A stretch of DNA of 43,720 bases from Seohaeicola saemankumensis (GCF_020171285.1 NZ_JAIUZI010000022.1:1-43720); one strand, 5' to 3'; shown: positions 25,667 through 34,037, counted from the first letter of the stretch. The notes: generated from the letters alone by a model not told the origin. Numbers and translations are program-made.

Positions 25667-27340
25667 GCGGGTCAGCGCGCCGCCTTCTCCGACCACCACG
25701 AACGGGGCCCAGGCCGAGGGGTGCGCCAGCGTCGGGTCGCTGTCGTCGGCGACCAGCGCCAGCATGGCGCGGCGCAGCGCCTCGGAGCGGGCCAGCGTGG
25801 GGTCGTCGTTCAGCTGCCGCAGGGTATCTGACGTCAGCGTCGCGGCGACATCGTCGCGGACCGGCCAGTGCGACACCAGCAGCGCCCGCGCGCCGGCAAA
25901 GAGAAAGGCGCGCGCCAGCCCCGACAGCCCTTCGGCCCCCGGAGTGCCGTCGCCGGCGGCGGTGTTGCAGGCCGAGAGGATCACCCAGTCGGCGTTCAGC
26001 GTCAGCGCGGAGGCCTCGGAGGCGGTCAGGAGCCCGTCGTCGAGCGCGCTGGCCTCGGGCGGTGGGGTGAAGGCGAGCGCGGGTTCACCCAGCCCGCTGA
26101 TGTCGCCGGTGACCAGCCCGTGGGTTGCAAATGACAGGATCGACACGGTTTCGAGGGGGGCCGATTTGACCGCGGCCTCTGTCGCGGCCGCGCCCAGCGT
26201 GACGCTGGCCGCGTCGGGCGGGAACATCCGTGCGATGCGGTTCAGTTCGCGCGCGGTGCCGGGCAGCGGGGCAAGGGCGCGGATCGCGTCCAGCCGGGTG
26301 CCCTCGGCGCCAAAGAAGGCGTCGATGCTGCGCGAGGCGGTCTGATAGGACGGGTCGGGGGTGTCACCGCCAAAGGCCGGATCGCCGAAGCCCGCGAATT
26401 GCAGCGCGCCCGTGGTGGCCGGGCGCGGCGCGGGGGTGCTGCGGATGCTGTGCAGGCTGGCCACGGCGGGAAGGGTGGTAAAGGCGAAGTCGCGCAAGAG
26501 CCAGTCGGCCTGCGCAAGGTCGTTGACGGGCTCGGGGCTGGTCAGAAGGATCGACAGCGGCAGGCTGGAGAGCGCGCCGTCCTTGACCACGAAGACGTGG
26601 CGGGCATCGCCGAGCGCCGGGCGCAGCGGCGCGATCAGTTCGGCGTAGAGCTCGTGGGCCAGATCGGCGCGAAAGGCGGGTGGCTCGGGCTCGGTCGAGG
26701 GCGCGAGGGCGGCGGCGGCGCGGGCGGCGCCGGTGGGGTCGAGATCGGCGCGCAGGGCGCGGACCTTTTCGGTCAGGTCGCGGGCGGTGAGCGGGCTGCG
26801 GTGCCAGGCCGAACCGCTGTCGGAGATCGCCCAGACATAGGTGGCCGACCCGCCGGAGAGGAAAAAGACCAGCGCCTCGTCCGGGGCCAGCTGGTCGCGC
26901 AGGGCGGCAAAGCCCAGTGGCTGGGGGTTGGCGATTTCGGCGTAGCCCGGAAACTCCGCCCGGATATCGGCGTCGAGCGCGGTCAGCCGTTCGGTCAGCG
27001 CCTCGGCCTCGGCGCGCAGGCCGGGAAGGGCATCGGCCTGGGCGGAGGACAATTGGTTGCGCAGGGCGTTCAGATCCGCCTCGAGCCCCTGGCGCAGGCG
27101 GATTTTCTGCCCCAGCGGGCCGTCACCGGCGGCCGCCCGCGCGCCGACCTGCGCCACCGCGCGGGCGGCCTGTGTCGCCATCACCCATTGTGCGCCCTCG
27201 AAGGCGCGTTCGCGCATGACTTCCTGGTTGTCGTCGGGTGCCGCCCAGGCGGCGGCGCCGGTCAGGCCGCAGGCCAGCGCGGTTCCGGCCAGCAATCGGG
27301 CGGCGCGGGTCACGGGCGGGTGTCGTTCACGGATCGTCAT
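25658..27340 (-). CDS. Exported CHAT-domain protease
   Basis: 560 residues. A signal peptide (about 15-33, ending in AAAWAA) is followed by a coiled-coil-like helical region (80-130) and then a complete CHAT domain from about 150. Strands ALVFFLSGGSATYVWAIS and KDGALSSLPLSILLT lead to catalytic His407 in LSFATHGLV and Cys458 in VILSACNTAAG, with ARAFLFAGARALLVSHWPV after them. CHAT proteases are caspase-clan enzymes related to separase. Here there are no TPR repeats in the chain itself; the large helical-repeat protein is encoded by the convergent neighbour. Export distinguishes it from TPR-CHAT of type III-E CRISPR and from cytoplasmic CHAT effectors. Confidence 0.9.
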   Translation of the reverse strand: MTIRERHPPVTRAARLLAGTALACGLTGAAAWAAPDDNQEVMRERAFEGAQWVMATQAARAVAQVGARAAAGDGPLGQKIRLRQGLEADLNALRNQLSSAQADALPGLRAEAEALTERLTALDADIRAEFPGYAEIANPQPLGFAALRDQLAPDEALVFFLSGGSATYVWAISDSGSAWHRSPLTARDLTEKVRALRADLDPTGAARAAAALAPSTEPEPPAFRADLAHELYAELIAPLRPALGDARHVFVVKDGALSSLPLSILLTSPEPVNDLAQADWLLRDFAFTTLPAVASLHSIRSTPAPRPATTGALQFAGFGDPAFGGDTPDPSYQTASRSIDAFFGAEGTRLDAIRALAPLPGTARELNRIARMFPPDAASVTLGAAATEAAVKSAPLETVSILSFATHGLVTGDISGLGEPALAFTPPPEASALDDGLLTASEASALTLNADWVILSACNTAAGDGTPGAEGLSGLARAFLFAGARALLVSHWPVRDDVAATLTSDTLRQLNDDPTLARSEALRRAMLALVADDSDPTLAHPSAWAPFVVVGEGGALTRDP

Positions 27341-27491
27341 GTCGCGGTCAGATTAGGGCCGCCGCCCGCGTGCATGCAAATGCTATCGGAACGTGACAGC
27401 ACTTTTCATGTTTTGGCATCTATCTTTCTGCGCCAGTCCGGATAACGTTAGGACACTTTATCGATTGGCTGGATTCAAGAGGAAGGTCCAC
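27341..27491. promoter_or_regulatory. Divergent intergenic region between CHAT gene and PPC-like gene
   Basis: This 151-bp gap holds promoters for two divergent genes. An AT-richer segment (27390-27470) contains TTGGCA at 27414-27419 and ATAACG at 27442-27447, a weak forward promoter candidate with non-ideal spacing. No strong inverted repeat is seen. Confidence 0.3.
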
Positions 27492-28199
27492 ATGCCCAAT
27501 ATTAAGAATATCAAACTGATTACCCTGGCTGCCGCGATCTCGGCAGGTCTGGCTTTGCCGGTCTGTGCGGAGGACAAATCCGGCGTCAACGCGGCGGAAA
27601 TGGCCGGCGGCGACGGCGGCGCGGTGGCGCAACTGTCTATGGCGCAGGACCTGTACCGCTACGGCGTCGCCAACAGCGATGCGCTGGCGGTGCTGGCGGC
27701 GGCGCGGATCACCGGTGCGGTCGATGCTGAGGACGTGGAGCGCGAGGTCGAGACCATGCCGACCGAGGGGGTCGAGATCACCGAGGAGGGCGAGGGCACC
27801 GACAGCCCGGCCACCGCCGAAATGATGTATGAAAAGGCGCTGGAACTGGCGGGCGGCGACCCGGCGATCACCGGGCTGATCGGGGACGCCATGGCCGAGG
27901 GCGCGCGGGGCCGCATCGGCGGCGCATCGCGGACGCTGAGCCGCCTGCGCGCCGGCCACACGGATATCTTCCGCGAGGGGTTCTATGGCGGGCGTCTGGC
28001 CGAAATCGCGATCCTGGGCGATGGCGATGCCGACCTGGACCTGCTGGTGGCGGATGAAAACGGCAACACCATCTGCCTTGACCGCAGCTATTCCGACCGG
28101 CTGTATTGTTCCTTCACGCCTGCGTGGACCGGCAATTTCACCATCATCGTCAAGAACATGGGCCGTATCCGCAACAGCTACTACATCCTGACTAACTGA
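27492..28199 (+). CDS. Small exported protein with PPC-like C-terminal domain, paralogue B
   Basis: 235 residues. ATG 27492 follows GAGGAAGG and gives a signal peptide ending near residue 26. Residues 45-160 are helical and include an acidic, Thr/Glu-rich insert (about 85-110). The C-terminal domain (165-235) parallels that of the protein at 14193-14819: DADLDLLVADENGNTIC, then a C-x10-C pair (Cys195, Cys206), FTIIVKNMG and a final YYILTN. The shared terminal tyrosine-x-L-T-N suggests a conserved interaction or a domain closing strand. It is divergent from the CHAT gene, as its paralogue is operonic with a caspase gene. A role as partner or inhibitor of the neighbouring protease is inference. 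Confidence 0.7.
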   Translation: MPNIKNIKLITLAAAISAGLALPVCAEDKSGVNAAEMAGGDGGAVAQLSMAQDLYRYGVANSDALAVLAAARITGAVDAEDVEREVETMPTEGVEITEEGEGTDSPATAEMMYEKALELAGGDPAITGLIGDAMAEGARGRIGGASRTLSRLRAGHTDIFREGFYGGRLAEIAILGDGDADLDLLVADENGNTICLDRSYSDRLYCSFTPAWTGNFTIIVKNMGRIRNSYYILTN

Positions 28200-28223
28200 T
28201 CAGGAGCTGAGAGCACCACAGGA

Positions 28224-28249
28224 GGCGGGCCCGGTCGGGTCCGCCTTTT
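28224..28249 (+). terminator. Rho-independent terminator after PPC-like gene B
   Basis: A 9-bp GC-rich stem (28224-28232 with 28237-28245, one G-T pair) and a GGTC loop are followed by TTTT. It ends 23 bp before the convergent dehalogenase gene's stop. Confidence 0.75.
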
Positions 28250-28271
28250 GCTTGTGGGGTTCAATGAGGGG

Positions 28272-29174
28272 CTACCCGGCGATGAAATCCAGCGTCGCGC
28301 GGGCCAGTTCGGGGCCGGCGTCCTCTTGCAGGAAATGCCCGGCCGGGCTGAGCACCCGGTGGTTCTGTCCGGCGGCGCCGGGCATGGCGGTCTGAAAGAG
28401 TTTTTCGACGCCGGCCATGACTTTGTCCTCGGCTCCGAACAGGGTCAGCACCGGGATTTCCAGCCCGCGCAGCACGTCCCAGGCGCGGCGGTTGGCCTCG
28501 GAGGCGGGGTTGTCCGGGCTGTCGGGCACCAGCATCGGAAACTGGCGGGCGCCGGCCTGATAGCTGGCGTCGGGGTAGGGCGCGTTATAGGCGGCGATTT
28601 CGGCCTCGGTCAGCCCGTTGGCGGTGCCGCCGTGGACGATCCGCCCGGCGTTGAATTCGGGCGTGGACTGGGAATAGTCGCGCCATGCCCGGAACGCCGC
28701 GCCCATCGGTTGATCGCCGGTGGGCAGGGCGGTGTTGGCGACGACGATGCGGGCAAAGCGGTCTGGCATCTGCTCGACCAGCCGCAGGCCGATCAGGCCG
28801 CCCCAGTCCTGACAGAACAGGGTGATGTTGCGCAGGTCGATCTGCTGCAGCCAGTCGGCCATCCAGTCGACATGGCGCTGGTAGGTGTAATCGCCGCGCT
28901 CGGTCGGCTTGTCGGATTTGCCAAAGCCGATCAGGTCGGGGGCGACCGCCCGCTGTCCGGCAGCGGTCAGGACCGGGATCATGTGGCGGTAGAGATAGCA
29001 CCACGAGGGTTCGCCATGCATGAGCAGCACCGGGTCGGCGTCCGCCGGTCCTTCGTCAAGGTAATGCAGGCGCAGGGTGCCGCCCGCGGTGTCGTCGATG
29101 TCGGTGTAACAGGGGGCGAAATCGAAGTCGGGCAGGTCGGCAAAGCGGTCGTCTGCGGTGCGCAGGTGTTTCAT
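28272..29174 (-). CDS. Haloalkane dehalogenase (alpha/beta hydrolase, HLD-I type)
   Basis: 300 residues. The family layout is clear: oxyanion motif HGEPSW, nucleophile Asp123 followed by halide-binding Trp124 in FCQDWGG, second acid Asp250 in FGAEDKVM and catalytic His280 in PAGHFLQED. Placement of the acid after strand 7 fits the DhlA-like (HLD-I) subfamily. It cleaves carbon-halogen bonds to alcohol and halide; natural substrates in marine bacteria are mostly unknown. It stands alone on the reverse strand between the protease cluster and the ccm operon and has no obvious partner. An epoxide hydrolase is excluded by the Trp after the nucleophile and the HGEPSW motif. Confidence 0.88.
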   Translation of the reverse strand: MKHLRTADDRFADLPDFDFAPCYTDIDDTAGGTLRLHYLDEGPADADPVLLMHGEPSWCYLYRHMIPVLTAAGQRAVAPDLIGFGKSDKPTERGDYTYQRHVDWMADWLQQIDLRNITLFCQDWGGLIGLRLVEQMPDRFARIVVANTALPTGDQPMGAAFRAWRDYSQSTPEFNAGRIVHGGTANGLTEAEIAAYNAPYPDASYQAGARQFPMLVPDSPDNPASEANRRAWDVLRGLEIPVLTLFGAEDKVMAGVEKLFQTAMPGAAGQNHRVLSPAGHFLQEDAGPELARATLDFIAG

Positions 29175-29253
29175 CCGGGGTTCTCCGGCAGCCGGGATGG
29201 CCGCCGGATCAGTCTGTCGGGATCGGCGCGGGCTGTCCAGCCGGGTGGCCGGA

Positions 29254-30672
29254 TCAGTTGCCGATCAGCGCGCCGGCCGAGTTGCGCAGGACGCCGAGCG
29301 CGGTCTGGTCGTCCTTGAACACCAGCAGCGCGGTTTCATAGGCGTCGCGCGCCTTTTCGGCGCGGCCCAGGGTCGAATAGGAGCGCACCAGCATCACCCA
29401 GCCGTCGAGATCGCGGGGCTGTTCCTTGAGCCGAGCGGCGAGCCCGGCGACCATGCCGTCGATCATGTCGGCGCGGTCGTCTTCGGACATCTGCGAGGCG
29501 GCGGCCATGTCCGAGGCGGTCGGCCCCCTGGGCCCGGCCGCGACAAGGTCGAGCCCCAGCGCGCGTTCGGCCTCGGCGATTTTCTGCAGCACGAAGGGGG
29601 CACCGGCAAAGTGCTGGCGCGCCTGCGCCAGCGCGTCGGCGGCGCCCTCGGCATCGCCCGCGCGGCTGCGCAGGTCGGCCAGTTCGATCCAGCTCTTGAA
29701 ATCCTTGGGGTCCTCGGCCAGCCGCTGTTCCAGCGTTTCGGCGGTTTCCAGCGGCGGCAGGAGCGCGGTGCCGGGATCGCCGCCGGACTGCGCGATTTCC
29801 TGCGGCGTGGCATCGGGCAGGTAGTCGAGCACGTCGGTTTCGATGAACCGCGCCATGTTGACGATGTCGCGGCGCACCAGCGGCATCCAGGGCGCATCCG
29901 GGGCGGAGGCGCGGGCCAGCGCGGCCCAGCCGGCCAGCGCGCCTTCGAAGTCCTGCGCCTGCGCCTTGGCCAGGGCGAGGTAGTAGTGCGCGCGCGCGTC
30001 GTCGGTGTTGCGGACCAGCTGTTCAAAGATCACCCGCGCGGCGGTGGGGACCTTGTTGCCGTTGGCCAGCGTCATCGCTTCGGCGTAGGCCGATTGCACC
30101 TCGGGCATGTCGCCGGCGATTTCGGCGGCGTGGCGGTAGGCCTCGGCCGAGGCGGTGTGGTCGCCGATCATCGCGTGGGCGCGGGCGAGCGTCCACCAGT
30201 CGTCGAAACTGTCGGGGTTTTCGCTGGTGCGTTCGATCAGCAGCTGGATGCGGCTTTGGACGTCGCCGGCGTCGGCCTGCCGGGTCAGGATCTCGGTCTT
30301 GCGGGCGGCGAGCGGCTGGTCGGGCGCGCCGGAGGACCCCAGCGCCATGTAGAGCCCGACAGCGGCCAGCGCCGAGGCGGCGGTCAGCGCCAGCGCGGCG
30401 AGGCCGGAGCGCTGCGACACCGCCATCCCCTGGTCGAGCGAGCGGGCGGCATGCAGGGCGCGGCGTTCGATCTCTGCCAGCGCGGCGTCGCTTTCGCTCT
30501 GGCTGATCAGGCCGGCCTTGAGGTCGCGCTCCACCTCGTCCATCTGGTCGCGGTAGATCGAAATCGCGCCCTCGGCGCCGGTCAGTTCAAAGGTGGTGGA
30601 GCGCAGGAACGGCCATGCGATCCACAGGGCGGCGAGCGCGGCGGTCACGCCAAGGACAATCCAGAATATCAT
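29254..30672 (-). CDS. ccmI: Cytochrome c maturation protein CcmI
   Basis: 472 residues, in the inner membrane and periplasm. ATG 30672 overlaps the ccmH stop. The N-terminus has two membrane helices (MIFWIVLGVTAALAALWIAW and about 95-115) around a cytoplasmic loop with YRDQMDEVERDLKAGLIS, the CcmI signature. A TPR-containing periplasmic domain follows (SFDDWWTLARAHAMIGDHTASAEAYRHAAE). CcmI presents apocytochrome c to the CcmF/CcmH haem lyase. It is the last gene of the fnr-ccmF-ccmH-ccmI run. The subunits CcmA-E and the thioredoxin CcmG are not in the window. Confidence 0.92.
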   Translation of the reverse strand: MIFWIVLGVTAALAALWIAWPFLRSTTFELTGAEGAISIYRDQMDEVERDLKAGLISQSESDAALAEIERRALHAARSLDQGMAVSQRSGLAALALTAASALAAVGLYMALGSSGAPDQPLAARKTEILTRQADAGDVQSRIQLLIERTSENPDSFDDWWTLARAHAMIGDHTASAEAYRHAAEIAGDMPEVQSAYAEAMTLANGNKVPTAARVIFEQLVRNTDDARAHYYLALAKAQAQDFEGALAGWAALARASAPDAPWMPLVRRDIVNMARFIETDVLDYLPDATPQEIAQSGGDPGTALLPPLETAETLEQRLAEDPKDFKSWIELADLRSRAGDAEGAADALAQARQHFAGAPFVLQKIAEAERALGLDLVAAGPRGPTASDMAAASQMSEDDRADMIDGMVAGLAARLKEQPRDLDGWVMLVRSYSTLGRAEKARDAYETALLVFKDDQTALGVLRNSAGALIGN

Positions 30673-31139
30673 CAGGTTTTCTCCCCGCGCAGGATCCTGC
30701 GCGCTTCTTCGCGGTCTGCGTCGGTCAATTCGGTGGCGGGTTTGGGTTGCGGGCGCTGGCGCATATAGACAACGGCCCCGCCCGCGCCCAGCAGGACCAG
30801 CACGAAGGGCGCGATCCAGAGCGCGTAGGTATTGGTGTTGACCGGCGGTTTCAGCAGAACGTAGTCGCCAAAGCGGTCGTGGACGTAATCGAGGATCTGC
30901 TGGTCGGTATCGCCGGCCTCCATCCGTTCGCGGACCACGACGCGCAGGTCCTTGGCCAGACCGGCGTTGCTGTCGAAGATCGACTGGTTGCGGCATTTCA
31001 GGCAGCGCAACTGGCGGCCGATCTCGCGGGCGCGGGCCTCTTGCGCGGGGTCGGCGAACATCTCTTCGGCGCCGAGCGCGAAGGTGGGGGCCGGGGCGAG
31101 GGCCAGCAGCAGGGCAAGGGCGTGGATCAGATGTTTCAT
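30672..31139 (-). CDS. ccmH: Cytochrome c maturation protein CcmH
   Basis: 155 residues. ATG 31139 follows the ccmF stop by 5 bp. A signal peptide (1-23) is followed by the redox motif Cys46-x-x-Cys49 in LRCLKCRNQSI and the family segment ILDYVHDRFGDYVLLKPP, then one C-terminal membrane helix (ALWIAPFVLVLLGAGGAVVY). It reduces the apocytochrome CxxCH thiols for haem attachment as part of the lyase complex. The usual residue after the second cysteine is Arg or Gln, so this form is normal. It overlaps ccmI by one base pair group (ATGA). Confidence 0.93.
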   Translation of the reverse strand: MKHLIHALALLLALAPAPTFALGAEEMFADPAQEARAREIGRQLRCLKCRNQSIFDSNAGLAKDLRVVVRERMEAGDTDQQILDYVHDRFGDYVLLKPPVNTNTYALWIAPFVLVLLGAGGAVVYMRQRPQPKPATELTDADREEARRILRGEKT

Positions 31140-31144
31140 GAGGC

Positions 31145-33127
31145 TCACTCCGCCGGTTGTGCGAGGGGCTGGCGGCGCTTGGCCGAGGGGGCGCCGATGC
31201 GCAGCCGCCGGTCGGTCAGCGAGACCATGCCGCCGAGCGTGATCAGGGCGGCGCCCAGCCACATCCATGGCACACCGGTGTTGTAGTAGTAGCGGGTGAC
31301 AAAGCCGCCGTCGCCGGCCGGATCGCCCAGAACGGCGTAGAGATCGCCGTGCCACAGCGTTTCGATGCCGGCCTCGGTCGAGGGTTTGCGTTCGACCGGG
31401 TACCAGCGGCGTTCGGGGAACAGCACGGTGACCATTTCGCCATCGCGGGTAACCTTCACCGCCGCGATCGAGGTCTGGTAGTTCGGGCCGGTGGTGTTCT
31501 CGATGTCGAGCAGCGTGAATTCGTAGGGGCCGACCTGGGTCGGGTCGCCGGGTTGCACGGTCTGGATGACCTCGACCTTCCAGACCGAGACGGCGATGAC
31601 CCCGGCGCTGGCCACGGCAATGCCGAAATGGCCGAGATAAAGACCCCAGGCGCTGCGGGGCAGGCCGATCAGGCGGCGCAGGGCGGTGCCGGCGGAAACC
31701 CGTGGCAGGCCGCAGCGAAAGGCGATGTCCTGCAGGGTGGCCACGGCCAGCCAGAGCGCGATAAAGGCACCGAGCAGCCCGACGCCGTCACGCAGGCCAA
31801 AGACCAGCGCGATCAGCGCGGTCAGGGCCAGGGTGATCACGGTGGTCAGGCCGGCGCGGCGCAGCACGTCGGCCTTGCGGGCGCGTTTCCACGACAGGAA
31901 GGGGCCGACGCCCGCGCCCAGCAGCACGATGCCAAAGACCGGCAGGAACGACTGGTTGAAATAGGGCGCGCCGACCGAGATCTTGTCGCCGGTGATGACC
32001 TCGAGCACCAGCGGGTACATGGTGCCGACAAAGACGATGCCGCAGGCCGCCGTCAGCAGCAGGTTGTTGACCAAGAGCCCGGTTTCACGGGACCAGACGG
32101 CAAAGACGCCGCCGTCTTCGAGCTTTGGCGCGCGCCAGGCAAAGAGCGTCAGCGCGCCGCCGATGGCGATGGCCAGCAGCAACAGGATGAACACCCCGCG
32201 TTCGGGATCGGTGGCAAAGGCATGCACCGAGGTCAGGATGCCGGAGCGCACGAGGAAGGTGCCGATCAGCGACAGCGAAAAGGTCAGGATCGCCAGCAGG
32301 ATGGTCCATTTCAGCAGCGCGTTGCGCTTTTCCACCACGATGGCGGAATGCAACAGCGCGGTGCCGATCAGCCAAGGCATGAAGCTGGCGTTTTCCACCG
32401 GGTCCCAGAACCAGAAGCCGCCCCAGCCCAGCTCGTAGTAGGCCCACCACGACCCCAGCGCGATACCGGCGGTCAGCCCCGACCACGCCAGCAGCACCCA
32501 GGGCCGCATCCAGCGCGCCCAGGCCGGATCGACCCGGCCGGTGATCAGCGCCGCGACGGCAAAGGAAAACGCGGTCGAGAAGCCGACATAGCCGAGGTAC
32601 AGGAGCGGCGGGTGGAAGGCGACGCCGGGGTCCTGCAGCAGCGGGTTCATGCCCTGACCGTCCAGGGGCGGCATCGGCAGACGCTCGAACGGGTTCGACG
32701 TCAGCAGGATGAAGGCATAAAACCCCACGCCGATCATGGCCTGCACCGCCAGCACGGTGGCGCGCATCGTGACCGGGATCACCCGGCCAAAGATCGAGAT
32801 CAGCACGCCGAAGAGCGCCAGCATCAGCACCCAGAGCAGCATCGAGCCCTCATGGTTGGCCCAGACGCCGGTGATTTTATACATCATCGGTTTGCCGGAA
32901 TGCGAATTCAGCGCCGCAGTCATCACCGAGAAATCCGACGTCACAAAGGCCCAGGTCAGCGCGGCAAAGGCGGCGGCGGCGCCGAAGAACTGGACCTGCG
33001 CGCCGGTGTCGGCGACCCGCATGGCGGCGGCGTTGCCCTGTGACACCCCCCAGAGCGGGAGGGTGGCCTGCACCAGCGCGGCGATCAGCGCCAGGCACAG
33101 GGCGAAATGACCAAGTTCGACAATCAT
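31145..33127 (-). CDS. ccmF: Haem lyase subunit CcmF
   Basis: 660 residues with about 14 membrane helices. The WWD haem-handling domain is complete (GWGGFWFWDPVENASFMPWL at 234-253). Flanking histidines typical of the family are present in WANHEGSMLLW (His92) and AFHPPLLYLG (His172). It accepts haem from holo-CcmE and, with CcmH and CcmI, attaches it to CxxCH motifs. It starts in an ATGA overlap with the FNR-like regulator. This direct link to an oxygen-responsive regulator and a divergent 12-haem cytochrome suggests that the set is induced when haem-rich cytochromes are made. Confidence 0.94.
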   Translation of the reverse strand: MIVELGHFALCLALIAALVQATLPLWGVSQGNAAAMRVADTGAQVQFFGAAAAFAALTWAFVTSDFSVMTAALNSHSGKPMMYKITGVWANHEGSMLLWVLMLALFGVLISIFGRVIPVTMRATVLAVQAMIGVGFYAFILLTSNPFERLPMPPLDGQGMNPLLQDPGVAFHPPLLYLGYVGFSTAFSFAVAALITGRVDPAWARWMRPWVLLAWSGLTAGIALGSWWAYYELGWGGFWFWDPVENASFMPWLIGTALLHSAIVVEKRNALLKWTILLAILTFSLSLIGTFLVRSGILTSVHAFATDPERGVFILLLLAIAIGGALTLFAWRAPKLEDGGVFAVWSRETGLLVNNLLLTAACGIVFVGTMYPLVLEVITGDKISVGAPYFNQSFLPVFGIVLLGAGVGPFLSWKRARKADVLRRAGLTTVITLALTALIALVFGLRDGVGLLGAFIALWLAVATLQDIAFRCGLPRVSAGTALRRLIGLPRSAWGLYLGHFGIAVASAGVIAVSVWKVEVIQTVQPGDPTQVGPYEFTLLDIENTTGPNYQTSIAAVKVTRDGEMVTVLFPERRWYPVERKPSTEAGIETLWHGDLYAVLGDPAGDGGFVTRYYYNTGVPWMWLGAALITLGGMVSLTDRRLRIGAPSAKRRQPLAQPAE

Positions 33128-33933
33128 GCGGGTCTCTCCAGTTGCGATGGCGCGAGATGGGGGGGCTGTGCATGGGCGGGCGGCACGGGCAGCGGAACGG
33201 GCAGGCGGCGCGCGACCTCGCCCATGTCGGGCAGCACGTATTCGGTGGGCGACAGGAACTTGACCACACCCGATTTCTTGAACCGGCTGAGGATGCGGCT
33301 GACGGTTTCGGCGTTCAGACCGAGGTAATCGGCGATATCCTCGCGTGACATCGGCAGGGTGACCAGACCGGTTGCGGTGCTGCTGGCCATCTGGGCCAGA
33401 AACAGCAGCACCCGTTCGCGGCTGTCCAGCCGGCCAAGGGTCGAGATATGGGCCTGGCTGCGTTCCAGCCGTTTGTGGATCACGCCGAAAGTGGCAGCAA
33501 GGAAATCGGCGTCGTGGCGCAGGGTCTGCGCCTCTGGCGTCAGGTCCAGTTCGCAGATCCGGCAGGCGCTGAGCGCCTCGAGCCAGATCTGGCCGCTGTG
33601 GCCCGCCATCAGCCCGCAGACGATGTCGCCGGGGGTTTCCAGGCTGAGGATCTGGCGGCGGCCATCGGCGAAGGTGGTGCAGGTGGCGGCGGTGCCGCGC
33701 AGCACCACCCAGAATTTCAGGCAGGTGCCGGAGTCGCCGTTCTCCAGCCGCTCGCCCCGGTCCAGATCAAGCTCGCGCTGGTGCCGCCCGTCGGGGTCCA
33801 GGCACCGGAACGAGCAGCCGTGAATAGCACAAAAGGCGCAGGGCCTGTGCAGTTGTCGGGTCGTCTGGTGGCTGATGGGCATTTTTTGTGCGTCCCGGTT
33901 GGGGTGCAGTTTTTCCTTTGCTGGGCTGGTCAT
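33124..33933 (-). CDS. FNR/Crp-family regulator with N-terminal cysteine cluster
   Basis: 269 residues, or about 252 if translation starts at the second Met (33882); neither start has a strong ribosome-binding site. Cysteines 32, 35, 40 and 44 form an N-terminal cluster (PCAFCAIHGCSFRC), and Cys127 lies in ICELDL, which corresponds to the position of the central cysteine in FNR (VCEIPF). This pattern suits a [4Fe-4S] oxygen sensor. The recognition helix ETVSRILSRFKKSG keeps the Glu, Ser and Arg that read TTGA half-sites. A perfect TTGAC-N4-GTCAA site lies 24 bp upstream of the first start, implying autoregulation. The last codons overlap ccmF, so the regulator heads the ccm operon. Confidence 0.88.
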   Translation of the reverse strand: MTSPAKEKLHPNRDAQKMPISHQTTRQLHRPCAFCAIHGCSFRCLDPDGRHQRELDLDRGERLENGDSGTCLKFWVVLRGTAATCTTFADGRRQILSLETPGDIVCGLMAGHSGQIWLEALSACRICELDLTPEAQTLRHDADFLAATFGVIHKRLERSQAHISTLGRLDSRERVLLFLAQMASSTATGLVTLPMSREDIADYLGLNAETVSRILSRFKKSGVVKFLSPTEYVLPDMGEVARRLPVPLPVPPAHAQPPHLAPSQLERPA

Positions 33934-33956
33934 AGGGCAATGCGGGCGTGGCGACT

Positions 33957-33970
33957 TTGACGTGGGTCAA
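33957..33970. promoter_or_regulatory. FNR/Crp-type box TTGACGTGGGTCAA
   Basis: A perfect inverted repeat TTGAC, four bases, GTCAA lies between the FNR-like regulator and the divergent 12-haem cytochrome gene. It matches the FNR/FixK/DNR operator form. Its centre is about 30 bp from the regulator's start and about 144 bp from the cytochrome start. Confidence 0.75.
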
Positions 33971-34020
33971 GGGTTTTTCCCTATTCCGAAAAGCGAATGT
34001 AACGGGGATTCCGCGCATTT

Positions 34021-34034
34021 CTGATAATTGTCAG
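34021..34034. promoter_or_regulatory. Second, weaker FNR-like site
   Basis: CTGATAATTGTCAG has TGAT and GTCA arms separated by four bases, one mismatch from a palindrome. It lies about 80 bp before the cytochrome start. If transcription starts near 34069 it would sit at about -41, the usual activating position. The transcription start is inferred. Confidence 0.4.
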
Positions 34035-34037
34035 GGC

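Noticed and set aside
12087..28199. A gasdermin or pore-forming effector among the unknown genes of the protease cluster
   Set aside because: I looked because caspase-like proteases often sit beside gasdermins. None of the unknown proteins has the expected beta-rich N-terminal domain with a C-terminal lipidated tail.
31157..33043. 628-codon forward open frame opposite ccmF
   Set aside because: Glutamine/histidine/arginine-rich shadow; ccmF on the other strand has the complete WWD domain.
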